NCBI RefSeq assembly: GCF_022701255.1
Contig: NZ_CP031705.1
Coordinates: 3,299,501-3,363,500, forward strand
DNA from: Microcoleus vaginatus HSN003
GTDB lineage: Bacteria; Cyanobacteriota; Cyanobacteriia; Cyanobacteriales; Microcoleaceae
DNA length: 64,000 nt
Direction of reading: 5' to 3'
Of the stretch, positions 12,046 to 20,430 are shown piece after piece. Below the pieces are notes generated by a model. It did not search any database and was not told where the DNA came from. It worked only from the letters and a program-made list of their open reading frames with translations. The translations under genes were made by a program, and so were the position numbers. The number at the start of each line of letters is the position of its first letter. The stretch's first letter is position 1.

Positions 12046-13101
12046 CTAATTTCTAACAACCAATCCTGGGCGGTCAATCCCCAAATTTTTCTGATACATG
12101 GCTTCGAGTGTGGGCATCGACGATTCCACAGAACCACCATAACGGCGAAAAGATGGCCAGATGTAAGCGAGTTTTCTCACTGCTGACTCTAATCGACCCG
12201 CTTCTATATCTTCTAAGGCACCTTTTTCTCGGATTAACTCTATAGCCATCAAATCTTGATTTTCTGGGCTGAAATCGCGGACGCCAAATTTTTTGGCAAA
12301 TCTGTCCCACGTGGTGCTGAGAAACTGATATCGCCCCGCTGCATCGGAACAGAGTTTTTTGCGGTAACGGCGACCGCACCTCATTTGTCTGGGATGATCT
12401 TGAAAGCTGACAAATTTCGTGCCGGTGTACTGGATGCGGTAGCCGTCGGGGCTAGCGGTTCCTTCGGCGGCGGCTATGGTGTCGAGAAAGGCTTTGACTC
12501 GACGTTCGGGGCCGATGCTATCGACTCTGCTATTCTGTCTGGGCTCGGGTGAATTCAGGGTTGCAGTTTTGGGTGATCGATCGCGCTCAATGTTATCCTC
12601 TCCTTTGTCTGGTGAATCGAGGGCCGCAACTTCCTGGAGGCGTTTCGGGGCGGGCGAGCTTCCTGCCGAGAGCGATTGTCCCCACAGCAGTCTCGGCGTC
12701 ATTCGACCTAAGAAAAAGCACAAACAGATTAAGAAACCCCAAGAGAGTTGAAAACGAAGGCGTTTGGAGCGATTCCGGCGCAGAACCGGCCACCGGTGAA
12801 GGGGGAGTGTTGCGGGCAAAATTTTCGTTTGCTGGCCGAAGGCGAACAGCGATTTCAGCGCTACCAAGGTTTGCTTGTAAAAACGTGGTGGAAGTTTCCG
12901 AGCTCTCATCGCTGCGGCGAAAGTCTCGACATCTGTCAGAGTAACTTGTGCCAGCGGTTTTGCGACAAACACTCGAAAATGGTGAGCCGCCTGCCAGCTA
13001 AAGTGCCGATTGCGGGGGGATTGGCGGTTTACCCACAGGCGAATTAGCTCCATGTCTGACATAGGGAGCAGGTGGCGTCCCAGATGTTTTGATGCGTACA
13101 A
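12046..13101 (-). CDS. Integrase-like helical domain + membrane anchor + lambda-R-type endolysin fusion
   Basis: 351 residues from a TTG start at 13101, supported by a strong AGGAGG 5 bp upstream. Residues 15-93 resemble the SAM-like core-binding domain of tyrosine recombinases (LIRLWVNRQSPRNRH, then helices ending in ALKSLFAFGQQTK); no catalytic recombinase domain follows. One membrane helix lies at about 118-133. A low-complexity linker covers 140-200. Residues about 201-345 match the phage lambda R/GH24-like muramidase: AFLDTIAAAEGT with the catalytic Glu213, then FQDHPRQ, AAGRYQFL, WDRFAKKFGVRDFSPENQD. The topology would place the lytic domain in the periplasm and the integrase-like domain in the cytoplasm. 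No phage genes are nearby, so it is a host-adopted wall enzyme. Its role is unknown. Confidence 0.85.
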   Translation of the reverse strand: MYASKHLGRHLLPMSDMELIRLWVNRQSPRNRHFSWQAAHHFRVFVAKPLAQVTLTDVETFAAAMRARKLPPRFYKQTLVALKSLFAFGQQTKILPATLPLHRWPVLRRNRSKRLRFQLSWGFLICLCFFLGRMTPRLLWGQSLSAGSSPAPKRLQEVAALDSPDKGEDNIERDRSPKTATLNSPEPRQNSRVDSIGPERRVKAFLDTIAAAEGTASPDGYRIQYTGTKFVSFQDHPRQMRCGRRYRKKLCSDAAGRYQFLSTTWDRFAKKFGVRDFSPENQDLMAIELIREKGALEDIEAGRLESAVRKLAYIWPSFRRYGGSVESSMPTLEAMYQKNLGIDRPGLVVRN

Positions 13102-13114
13102 GAGTACCTCCTGA

Positions 13115-13200
13115 TATCACTTATAGTTGAAGGTTCCCAGTTAGAACGGATGAGTGAAACAGGGATCAAGGGAAACTGGCTTCAACTATACTAAGTGATA
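13115..13200. repeat. Long imperfect inverted repeat with 47-nt loop
   Basis: Arms 13115-13132 and 13180-13200 (TATCACTTA(GTA)TAGTTGAAG) are complementary apart from a 3-nt insertion. An inner CCAGTT/AACTGG pair may extend the stem. It fills the gap between two minus-strand genes, ending just before the stop of the GT4 gene. There is no U-tract, so it is not a classical terminator; it may be a miniature element or mRNA structure. Confidence 0.65.
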
Positions 13201-13203
13201 CTA

Positions 13204-14469
13204 CTAAGCGCTCACGGGGTCAAGCTCAAGGGCCGATTGTTCGAGCAGTTGAGTGTAAAGTTGACCCAGTTGAGAGGCGATACCGTCCCAACTGAAATGG
13301 GTTTCGACGCGCTGGCGGCCTGTGTGTCCGAGTTGCTGGCGCCATACTGAGTCAAGTAACAAGCGATCGATCGCATCGGCAAAAACTGCTTCATTTTTCG
13401 GCGGCGCGAGCAAACCTGTTTTTTGTGGCACTACAGTATATTTCAGCCCTCCCACGTCGGAGGCGATTACGGGCGTGCCGCAGGCCATCGCTTCAATGGC
13501 GACTAAACCGAAGGGTTCGTAGTGGCTGGGAACGACGCACACATCGGCGGCGGCGTAGTAGCCGGGGAGAATGTCTCTGCTCAAGGCGCCGGGAAAACTG
13601 GTAATGTCGCTGAGCCCGAGTTCTTCAACGATGCGGCCGATACGATCGCGCTCTTTGCCATCGCTTTCCCCCGCACGCCACCCGCCACCAATTATGAGTT
13701 TTAAATCGGCTTTGGGCACCGTCGACCGACTGACGGCGCGGACTAAGGTTTCGATGCCTTTGCGACGGTCGAAACGGCCGACGTACAACACGACTTTGGT
13801 TTCGGGGGCTATTCCTAAGTGGCGGCGGGCGGTCGCTCGGGCGATCGAGCCGAACCGTTCAATGTCCGTACCGCAGGAAATGATGTCAATATTGCCTTTG
13901 GAGGAAACCAGAGACCTCATGTGTTCTTTTTCTTGGGGACTGGTAGCCACTACGCGATCGGCTGTTTCCAAAAGTGTTTTTTCGACTTGCAGCCTGGTTT
14001 TGGCAATCATCGGAATTGTCGAAACCGACTTGTATTTAATTGCTGCCAAAGAATGGTAAGTGTGAACTTGCAGAAGAGGTTGCGTTTTTTTCAACTCCAT
14101 TCCCACCCAAGAAGACAGCCAGTAATTGGTGTGAACTAACGGATATTGAAAGCCTGACTCTAACTGAAACTTCTGAAATTCTTGAACAAAGATTGGTAAA
14201 TATCCATAAATTTCGTCGCGGGAAATAAATTCTTGCGGCCCTGCTACTAGCCGAATAGTCCGGCAATTGGGACTGTGCTGTACAATTCTTGCTTGTTGGC
14301 GATCGGATGAACGGGTGAACATATCAACTTGCCACCCCTGTCTCGCCAGAGATTCCCCTACTTGACGCACGTAAACATTTTGCCCGCCCGCTTCTTCTTT
14401 GCCAATTTCCACAGCGGGATCACCGTGTACCGAGATGAGAGCGATCCGTTTTTTAGTTAATGAAATCAT
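13204..14469 (-). CDS. GT4-family glycosyltransferase (MshA/sucrose-phosphate-synthase-like)
   Basis: 421 residues, a full GT-B enzyme. The N-terminal Rossmann half contains EEAGGQNVYVRQVGESL, the nucleotide-sugar loop typical of MshA/SPS-like GT4 enzymes. The C-terminal half has VLYVGRFDRRKGIETLV and the E-x7-E motif in EPFGLVAIEAMACGTPV. It should be a retaining enzyme using an NDP/UDP-sugar at the cytoplasmic face. The acceptor cannot be told from sequence. It is a single minus-strand gene, 102 bp upstream of the endolysin fusion, with a long leader region in front. Confidence 0.9.
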   Translation of the reverse strand: MISLTKKRIALISVHGDPAVEIGKEEAGGQNVYVRQVGESLARQGWQVDMFTRSSDRQQARIVQHSPNCRTIRLVAGPQEFISRDEIYGYLPIFVQEFQKFQLESGFQYPLVHTNYWLSSWVGMELKKTQPLLQVHTYHSLAAIKYKSVSTIPMIAKTRLQVEKTLLETADRVVATSPQEKEHMRSLVSSKGNIDIISCGTDIERFGSIARATARRHLGIAPETKVVLYVGRFDRRKGIETLVRAVSRSTVPKADLKLIIGGGWRAGESDGKERDRIGRIVEELGLSDITSFPGALSRDILPGYYAAADVCVVPSHYEPFGLVAIEAMACGTPVIASDVGGLKYTVVPQKTGLLAPPKNEAVFADAIDRLLLDSVWRQQLGHTGRQRVETHFSWDGIASQLGQLYTQLLEQSALELDPVSA

Positions 14470-15037
14470 GATTGTTTACCAAAAATTAAAAATATTTCAG
14501 GAAAAGATTGAAAGTGCAATTTTGGCTGCTGCGCCGGGACTGGAATCTTTTAGCTAATTTGTATTAAAGTGAAAATGCGGGATCGAGAAATCATCCTTCA
14601 GGGATAAGTTGCAGGGAAAAATTCACAGACGACTTCCTTCTGCTGACAGAGACGTGCAGCAGCTCAAATTCTAGATAATCTAAATAGAAATGAATGAGGG
14701 TGAAGGGAATAATTTTCCGTATTCTGGCCGGTGTCAAGCTCGCACCTCTTAGCCCTCTCTAACTCGAGCCTCCTTTTAGCTTGCTGCTAGAGATGCGAGG
14801 TCAGCCGAAGGTAGAATTTTACCCCTCTAGATAAAAAAATAGGGCTTTCGAGAAAGCAGAATTCTGCCGTCCCGAAGACCGAAGGTTACAGGGCAAGGGA
14901 AAAAAAAGCAAAGTTATTGCATTCAAAATTTTTCTTTCGTTCCGCCTTGCACCTTCTGTCTTTTTCCCTCTTCCTTCTTGCTTCTTCTGTCAAACCCGGA
15001 GTGCGAGTTTAACCTCAAATTTCCCGTTTGTCTAAGG
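14470..15037. other. Intergenic, 568 bp, possible structured leader
   Basis: No gene seen. 14740-14800 holds complementary stretches (ACCTC...GAGGT, CTAGCAGCAAGCTA) that could fold. 14945-14995 is a CTTCTTC/TTCCCTC low-complexity tract like those at 51956 and 61443. It would be transcribed as the leader of the GT4 gene if its promoter lies far upstream; that is speculation. Confidence 0.35.
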
Positions 15038-15955
15038 TTAAGAGTTCTTGCGAGGTTTGCGTGGAGAGGATTCACCGTTTTCGCTGTTGAGGGTATTGTT
15101 TCGCGAACCTTGCATTTTGGAGCCGTATCTGTTAGCCCAAACTTGGGTAAACTCGGCACCTAAGAAGAGAATTTGAGCGGAATAATTAATCCAAAGCAGG
15201 ATAATCACGAACGATCCCGCAGCACCGTAGGTAGAGGCGATACCGCTACCTCCGAGGTAAACTCCAATTAGGGATTTGCCGATCGTAAACAGCACTGAGG
15301 TGATGGCGGCGCCGATCCAAACATCATTCCAGGCAAGATGGACATCGGGCAAAAGTTTGTAAATTAAGGCAAAAAGCAGCGTAACTACGCCAAAGGAGAT
15401 ACCAAAGTCCACAATCTGCCAAATGCCGACTGGCAAGTGCAGCAAGTCGTTCAACCAATAGCTGACGGCGGCTAAAATGCCGCTAATTACTAAAGATACT
15501 AGCAGTAGAAAGCCTATGCCTAAAATCATCGCAAAAGACAATACGCGATCTTTGAGGAATCCCCAGATGCCTCGTCCGGGCGGCGGTGAAACATTCCAAA
15601 TAGTATTAAGGGCTTCTTTGAGATTAGTAAACACGTTGGAAGCGCCCCACAAAAGTGTAGCGATGCCGACTAAAGTAGCAATCATTCCCGACTTGGGTTC
15701 GGAGGCTTTGAGGATGAGTTCTTGGACAGTTTGGGCGCCATCTTTGCCGATTAAACTTTGGAGTTGGGCGACGATTTGACCTTGGGCTGCCTCTGCACCA
15801 AAGACTAAACCGACGATCGCAATTACGATAATTAGCAGCGGGGCGAGGGAGAAGACTGTGTAATAGGCTAGGGCGGCGGCTAGGGTTGGCGCTTTATCTT
15901 CTTGCCATTCAGTAAAAGTTTGTTTGAGCAGCGATATGACTGTTTTTAATTTCAC
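15038..15955 (-). CDS. YihY/BrkB-family inner-membrane protein
   Basis: 305 residues with the family hallmark DKAPTLAAALAYYTVFSLAPLLI at about 17-40 and five or six hydrophobic helices (about 35-60, 95-110, 137-165, 180-205, 215-240, 245-270). The C-terminal 40 residues are polar and basic. Once called ribonuclease BN, the family has no proven RNase activity; its transport or envelope role is unresolved. It is monocistronic, divergent from the plus-strand membrane protein at 16070. Confidence 0.92.
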   Translation of the reverse strand: MKLKTVISLLKQTFTEWQEDKAPTLAAALAYYTVFSLAPLLIIVIAIVGLVFGAEAAQGQIVAQLQSLIGKDGAQTVQELILKASEPKSGMIATLVGIATLLWGASNVFTNLKEALNTIWNVSPPPGRGIWGFLKDRVLSFAMILGIGFLLLVSLVISGILAAVSYWLNDLLHLPVGIWQIVDFGISFGVVTLLFALIYKLLPDVHLAWNDVWIGAAITSVLFTIGKSLIGVYLGGSGIASTYGAAGSFVIILLWINYSAQILFLGAEFTQVWANRYGSKMQGSRNNTLNSENGESSPRKPRKNS

Positions 15956-16069
15956 GGCTTTTGGTTTCCTTATACTTAGCGTTCACCAAGGGATTTTAAG
16001 AGGTTAGGGGTTTTTTCGCGTCGGCCACAAGATAGATTTATCGATTAGCAAATTCGGAAGATTACTTTT

Positions 16070-17155
16070 ATGTCAGATTCCTACACAACTGTTAACAGCA
16101 CCGATATAAAATCGTCCAAAAAAGCAATTTCTTGGGCAAAAATGAGCGCATTAGTAGCGGTGGTCAATTTCTTGCTAGTGCTTTTTCATTTCAGTTACCT
16201 TCAGTTGCGTCCTGTTTATCAGAGCTATTTTCCGGGCTTAGTTAAAATTTACGACCCGATTAAAGGCATTGATTCGAGTTTGCCAAATCCCGAATATTTG
16301 ACAAGCGCTGACCAGTTTTGGCGAATAGATACGTTTTTTATCGGTTTTTTTGGGGCGGAATTTTTGATTAAAAGTCTGTTCCATACCCGCCGCAAACCGG
16401 GGGTAACTTGGTTTGATTTTGTGCTGAGGCGCTGGTATGAGGTGTTTCTGGTGATACCGATTTGGCAGGGGTGGCGGATTCTGCCAGTATTGGTGCGGCT
16501 TCACAAGTCGGGTTTGGTGAATCTCGATCGCGTAGTTACTCAAGTTACCTACGAACCGATGGCTTATTTAGCCAATACGATATCGGAATACATGATGGTG
16601 CGGTTTATCAATCAAGCTAAAAGTTCGATCAAACAGGGCGACGCGGCGCAAATGTTGCTGGGGCAGCAGCCGTACCTTCACGTTAATCAGGACAATACGA
16701 TCGAACAAATTACCAAGCGGATTTTGGATCTGACAATTTACAAAGTTTTGCCGCAGGTGCAACCGGATTTGGAAGAATTGCTGCACCACAATTTGGAAAC
16801 AACAATCAAACAGTCGGATTTTTATCAAATCGTGCAAAATTTCTCTCCGATTAATATTTTGCCGACGGAGATGACGGAACAGGTAGCGAATTATTTGGCT
16901 CAAACTGCTGTGGATGTGTTAGCTACTACTTATGAAGACGATAAAAGTAGAAAAATTCTAGATAATTTCAGCCAAGAATTTAATCAAAGTTTGCGGCGGG
17001 AATTGCAAGATGAGAAAACTCTTGGGGAATTGCAGTCGCTGCTGTCGGATTTGTTAGAAGAAGTGAAGTTGAATTACATTCAAGGCGGGTTGAAGTCCGA
17101 TCCGGTGCAGACTTTTACGGAAATTAACTCGCTCCGGGGAGGAAGGGAGAGTTGA
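16070..17155 (+). CDS. Conserved cyanobacterial membrane protein of unknown function
   Basis: 361 residues. Three to four hydrophobic stretches (about 22-45, 84-105, 122-145) are followed by a long soluble helical region (about 160-350). Segment three, FVLRRWYEVFLVIPIWQGWRI, and the following RILPVLVRLHKSG have spaced Arg/Lys and loosely recall the S4 region of voltage-sensor domains, but no pore or selectivity filter is present. I do not recognise a named family. The ATG at 16070 is the first start and is divergent from yihY. Confidence 0.75.
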   Translation: MSDSYTTVNSTDIKSSKKAISWAKMSALVAVVNFLLVLFHFSYLQLRPVYQSYFPGLVKIYDPIKGIDSSLPNPEYLTSADQFWRIDTFFIGFFGAEFLIKSLFHTRRKPGVTWFDFVLRRWYEVFLVIPIWQGWRILPVLVRLHKSGLVNLDRVVTQVTYEPMAYLANTISEYMMVRFINQAKSSIKQGDAAQMLLGQQPYLHVNQDNTIEQITKRILDLTIYKVLPQVQPDLEELLHHNLETTIKQSDFYQIVQNFSPINILPTEMTEQVANYLAQTAVDVLATTYEDDKSRKILDNFSQEFNQSLRRELQDEKTLGELQSLLSDLLEEVKLNYIQGGLKSDPVQTFTEINSLRGGRES

Positions 17156-17221
17156 TACAGCAATGAGTTGCGGTGTTGTGAATTAGATTTTTTTTTACTC
17201 ACATCTGGCATCATTGTCAAG

Positions 17222-17284
17222 AACAGGCAAGATGCCTGTTCCACAAGAGATGAATTTTCTTGTGGAACAGGCATCTTGCCTGTT
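17222..17284. repeat. Perfect 27-bp inverted repeat, REP-like (AACAGGCAAGATGCCTGTT)
   Basis: Arms 17222-17248 and 17258-17284 are exact complements around a 9-nt loop. Each arm also contains its own AACAGGCA/TGCCTGTT palindrome, so the whole can form one long hairpin or two small ones. A degenerate copy lies at 59249-59335. Confidence 0.9.
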
Positions 17285-17326
17285 TCTAAACAAGTAATTG
17301 AGAATGGTGCAATATCTCAGTTAAAA

Positions 17327-17370
17327 CGAACCGCCAAGACGCCAAGGGCGCGAAGGAAGAGAAGAGAAAG
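17327..17370 (+). repeat. Interspersed repeat (copy 2)
   Basis: CGAACCGCCAAGACGCCAAG followed by GGCGCGAAGGAAGAGAAG matches the minus-strand element at 9661-9703. Confidence 0.65.
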
Positions 17371-17390
17371 AGTTTACAAGTTCCTACGGG

Positions 17391-17414
17391 TAAGGTGCGC
17401 CTCGGCGCACCTAC
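17391..17414. repeat. GGTGCGC hairpin repeat (copy 1)
   Basis: AAGGTGCGCCTCGGCGCACCT forms an 8-bp stem. Related hairpins lie at 34478-34500 and 46156-46179, the last working as a likely terminator. Confidence 0.7.
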
Positions 17415-17521
17415 AAATAAGGGTAGTGGGGATATCCGAAATCTCGCGGGGTAAAGCTATCTGAATCGCAAGCTAAAATAAAAGAATTAACCTAAAACAT
17501 CTATCATATTAGATATCTATT

Positions 17522-18415
17522 TTGAACAACCTGACTTGCCTGGAAATAGAAGTCGCTCAAACAATGCTGAGGTTAGCAATGTTGCTGGGCTTAACACTTT
17601 TAATCGCCTTTTTTGTGGCGTCAGAACTAGCATTAGTATCAGCCGATCGCCATCAAATCCGCCAACTTGCCCACTTGGACGATCGCCCAACCGCTAAAAC
17701 CGCCGAACTCGTCCACCAAGCTCAAAACAACATACCGCATTACCTGTCTGTGACTCAAACTGGCACAACAGCAGGGAGTTTGCTGTTGGGTTGGTTGGGT
17801 GAGGGAGCGACTGTACACTGGATCGAACCGTGGATCGACAAATTGCCGATCGGTCATTTGTCGGCCGTGCTGACTGCTCATTCGATCGCAGTTCCCGCAG
17901 CATTCATCTTAGTAACTTACGTCGAGATAGTATTAGGAGAACTAATCCCCAAAGTATTAGCAACCCACGCCCCAGAACGCACCGCTTTGCTGCTGATGCC
18001 CCCCCTCGAACTCTGCTCAAAATTACTGTGGCCGCTGCTAGCAATTCTCAACGGTACCGTCTGGCTGCTGACAGGTTGGATTACCAGTAAAGAGTCTCAA
18101 CCGCTGCTGTCACCTTCCCAGCCCACTCTCGTCCAAAAAGATGCTCATTCGGCACTAATTTCGGGCGTATGGGAAGTGACAGCAGTTAACGAAAAACTAG
18201 GGTTAAACCTACCGACTGACCAAGCTTACCAAACAATCGCCGGATTCGTGATCCACAATTTAGGTAAAATGCCCAATCAAGGCGATCGGCTATTGTGGGG
18301 CGAGTTAGAAATAGAAGCAGAAAATGTAGTAGAAGGCAGTTTAGAAACAGTGCTACTGCGTCAGGTAACTCGCCCCTTATTTGCGACTCAGCAGCCAGAA
18401 CTTGTGTTAAATTGA
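17522..18415 (+). CDS. DUF21/CorC_HlyC-type membrane protein lacking CBS domains
   Basis: 297 residues. The N-terminal DUF21 (CNNM) membrane domain has about four helices between 14 and 185, with the family ASELALVSADRHQIRQL and LGELIPKVLATHAPE segments. It then goes almost directly to a C-terminal CorC_HlyC-associated domain (about 225-290, TIAGFVIHNLGKMPNQGD). The usual CBS pair between them is missing, so the protein is about 130 residues shorter than typical 430-residue members. Family members take part in Mg2+/Co2+ homeostasis. The start is uncertain: TTG 17522 or ATG 17564, neither with a clear ribosome-binding site. Confidence 0.85.
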   Translation: MNNLTCLEIEVAQTMLRLAMLLGLTLLIAFFVASELALVSADRHQIRQLAHLDDRPTAKTAELVHQAQNNIPHYLSVTQTGTTAGSLLLGWLGEGATVHWIEPWIDKLPIGHLSAVLTAHSIAVPAAFILVTYVEIVLGELIPKVLATHAPERTALLLMPPLELCSKLLWPLLAILNGTVWLLTGWITSKESQPLLSPSQPTLVQKDAHSALISGVWEVTAVNEKLGLNLPTDQAYQTIAGFVIHNLGKMPNQGDRLLWGELEIEAENVVEGSLETVLLRQVTRPLFATQQPELVLN

Positions 18416-18475
18416 ATTACCGTTTTTAACTTCCAGGCTCTTCCTGGAAGAAGCTACAGGAATCATTTAGGGTGG

Positions 18476-20323
18476 CTAGATCGCACCTGCCAATTTCATC
18501 ATATTTAATAACTCAGCAATATTGACTAAAATATCTTCAAATACGTAGTGAATTTGTCCCCCTCCCTCCTGCTGGCTGTGCGAGTCAATATCGAGAACCC
18601 TTTCGCCGATAAATTCCCAGTATTCGAGACCAACTTGACTGCTAAGTTTGCGGTAACAAGGGTTTACATAATCAGGTGCAAATATTTCTATAACTTTAGT
18701 ACCTGGACTGCAAAACACTGTGTTAGTCAGAGCCGCACCGTGAGATCCAATTACAACTTCAGCAGCAGCAAACAGCGATATTTGTTCCGCAACAGAGATT
18801 GATTCGGGCGCGATACTCTTAAAGCCAAACTTACTTAAAAATGCGACTACTTCATCTTCATTAATCACTCTGCGTCTTTCTTTGCGAGATATAAAAATTC
18901 GCTGTTTTTTCTGCAAGCCAATGATGGAATCATTCAAGAATTCTCTTCTGAGAAAATTGCAGGCCCATTTTGTACTTTCTCTGATGACACTGCTAACCAG
19001 TAATTGACGAGCTTGAATGTGATTATTTTTATAGGTTTCTACCATTTTTTCTAACGGAATACCTAACAAGCTGACTGTTTCTCTCTGAAACGGCAAGCAA
19101 CACTGATTGACGGCAAATTTATCGATACTACTTATATCTATACCCGATCGGCGGAGCAATTCAATCTGCGGCAAAAACTCAAACATCCAGTGATAATAAT
19201 TGTAACAGTAGTTTTTCGCTAAAAAAGCTACTGTTCCTTCAATTGCAACCGGGGGAGGCAACCGATCTGAAGAGATAATCAAACTCGGACTACCTGTAGA
19301 TATATCCTCTAACAGCCGATCGTCTGAAGTAATGACGGCCCGAGTAAATTTATCTCCCCAAGCACGTCCGTTAGGGATAACAGCTACAAATGGTTGTGCG
19401 TTTTCGCCCTCACTTTCTCGGGAATTAGAGTCCCGGTTTTCGCTGGGTAGAAATTGCGGGGAGATAACAGATATTTTCGCCTTTAATGTAGAGGTAACTA
19501 ACTGACTATGGACGGTGGAAGGACAAAATTCACGAATCAGGTGCAGAGGAATTGCGCTGTAGTAACAAGCGATCGCCTCATCTTTTCTACCTAAATTTGT
19601 GAATAATTTGAATAAATTGTAGTAAGCTTCATCCACATCCGGCAGAATTTGAAGGAGTTCAATGCAAGTAGCGATCGCTTCTGGGATTTTTCCTTGCTTT
19701 TTGAGGGTAACTCCTAAGTTTAAGTAACTAAACTTACAGTCTGGTTTCTGAGAAATCGACTGGCGGTAACAAGCGCTCGCCAGGTCTAACTTACCTTGAG
19801 TAAAATGAAAATTCCCTAACTCTAAGAATGACTCGGCACTAACGCTTGTCGGAGCGATTTGAGCCACCTTAAGCCAACAATCTAAAGCTTCCTCCCAGCG
19901 GTTTTGGTGACTCAATACCTTGCCCATTCTCAAATAAACATCAGCCAAATTCGGGTTTAACTGAAGGGCTTTTTGGTAATTAGTTATTGCTTCATCCAGT
20001 CGCCCCTCTGCAACCAAACAATAGCCTAATTTGGCAAGGATTGTTGCCGAGTTAGGGTTGATTGCTAGGGCTTGAGAAAACGAGCGAATAGCCGGGGCTG
20101 TTTTTTTCTGTGACATGAGAGCAGCACCCAGAATATCGTAGGCTAGAGCGCAATCCGGTTTGATGATGATGACTTGATGGCAAAGTGCGATCGCTTCTGC
20201 AAACTTCCCCTGAGTAAAATATACAGCAGCTTGGCGGTTGAGCGCTGAAATATCCTTGCGGGCGATCGCTCCTGCATCCGAATAGCGGTTGGAATTGGAG
20301 GATTGATCGCTGGTGCTGTTCAT
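18476..20323 (-). CDS. TPR protein with C-terminal GT61 (DUF563) glycosyltransferase domain
   Basis: 615 residues. About 28-270 is a run of six to seven tetratricopeptide repeats (ALAYDILGAALMSQKK, AITNYQKALQLNPNLADVYL). About 350-600 is a GT61/DUF563 domain: NYYHWMFEFLPQIELL, IFISRKERRRVINED, and VVIGSHGAALTNTVFCSPG near the end. Family members transfer xylose, arabinose or GlcNAc to glycans or proteins. No signal peptide, so cytosolic. It is last in the minus-strand glycosylation block, 107 bp after the 1428-residue gene. The TPR part may bind the acceptor or partner enzymes. Confidence 0.9.
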   Translation of the reverse strand: MNSTSDQSSNSNRYSDAGAIARKDISALNRQAAVYFTQGKFAEAIALCHQVIIIKPDCALAYDILGAALMSQKKTAPAIRSFSQALAINPNSATILAKLGYCLVAEGRLDEAITNYQKALQLNPNLADVYLRMGKVLSHQNRWEEALDCWLKVAQIAPTSVSAESFLELGNFHFTQGKLDLASACYRQSISQKPDCKFSYLNLGVTLKKQGKIPEAIATCIELLQILPDVDEAYYNLFKLFTNLGRKDEAIACYYSAIPLHLIREFCPSTVHSQLVTSTLKAKISVISPQFLPSENRDSNSRESEGENAQPFVAVIPNGRAWGDKFTRAVITSDDRLLEDISTGSPSLIISSDRLPPPVAIEGTVAFLAKNYCYNYYHWMFEFLPQIELLRRSGIDISSIDKFAVNQCCLPFQRETVSLLGIPLEKMVETYKNNHIQARQLLVSSVIRESTKWACNFLRREFLNDSIIGLQKKQRIFISRKERRRVINEDEVVAFLSKFGFKSIAPESISVAEQISLFAAAEVVIGSHGAALTNTVFCSPGTKVIEIFAPDYVNPCYRKLSSQVGLEYWEFIGERVLDIDSHSQQEGGGQIHYVFEDILVNIAELLNMMKLAGAI

Positions 20324-20430
20324 CTGTAGAAAATGGAAATTTTGGTAGTAATGTTAGATATTATACCAGTGAATAGTACCGATGTAAACAGCAGCGCGAT
20401 CCTCTTCGAGGGCTTCGCTAACGCACTTTT

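Noticed and set aside
12256..13047. Plus-strand open frames of about 90-130 codons
   Set aside because: Antisense to the endolysin fusion; no motifs.
12046..13101. Prophage lysis gene
   Set aside because: No holin, terminase, capsid or integrase catalytic domain nearby; neighbours are host genes.
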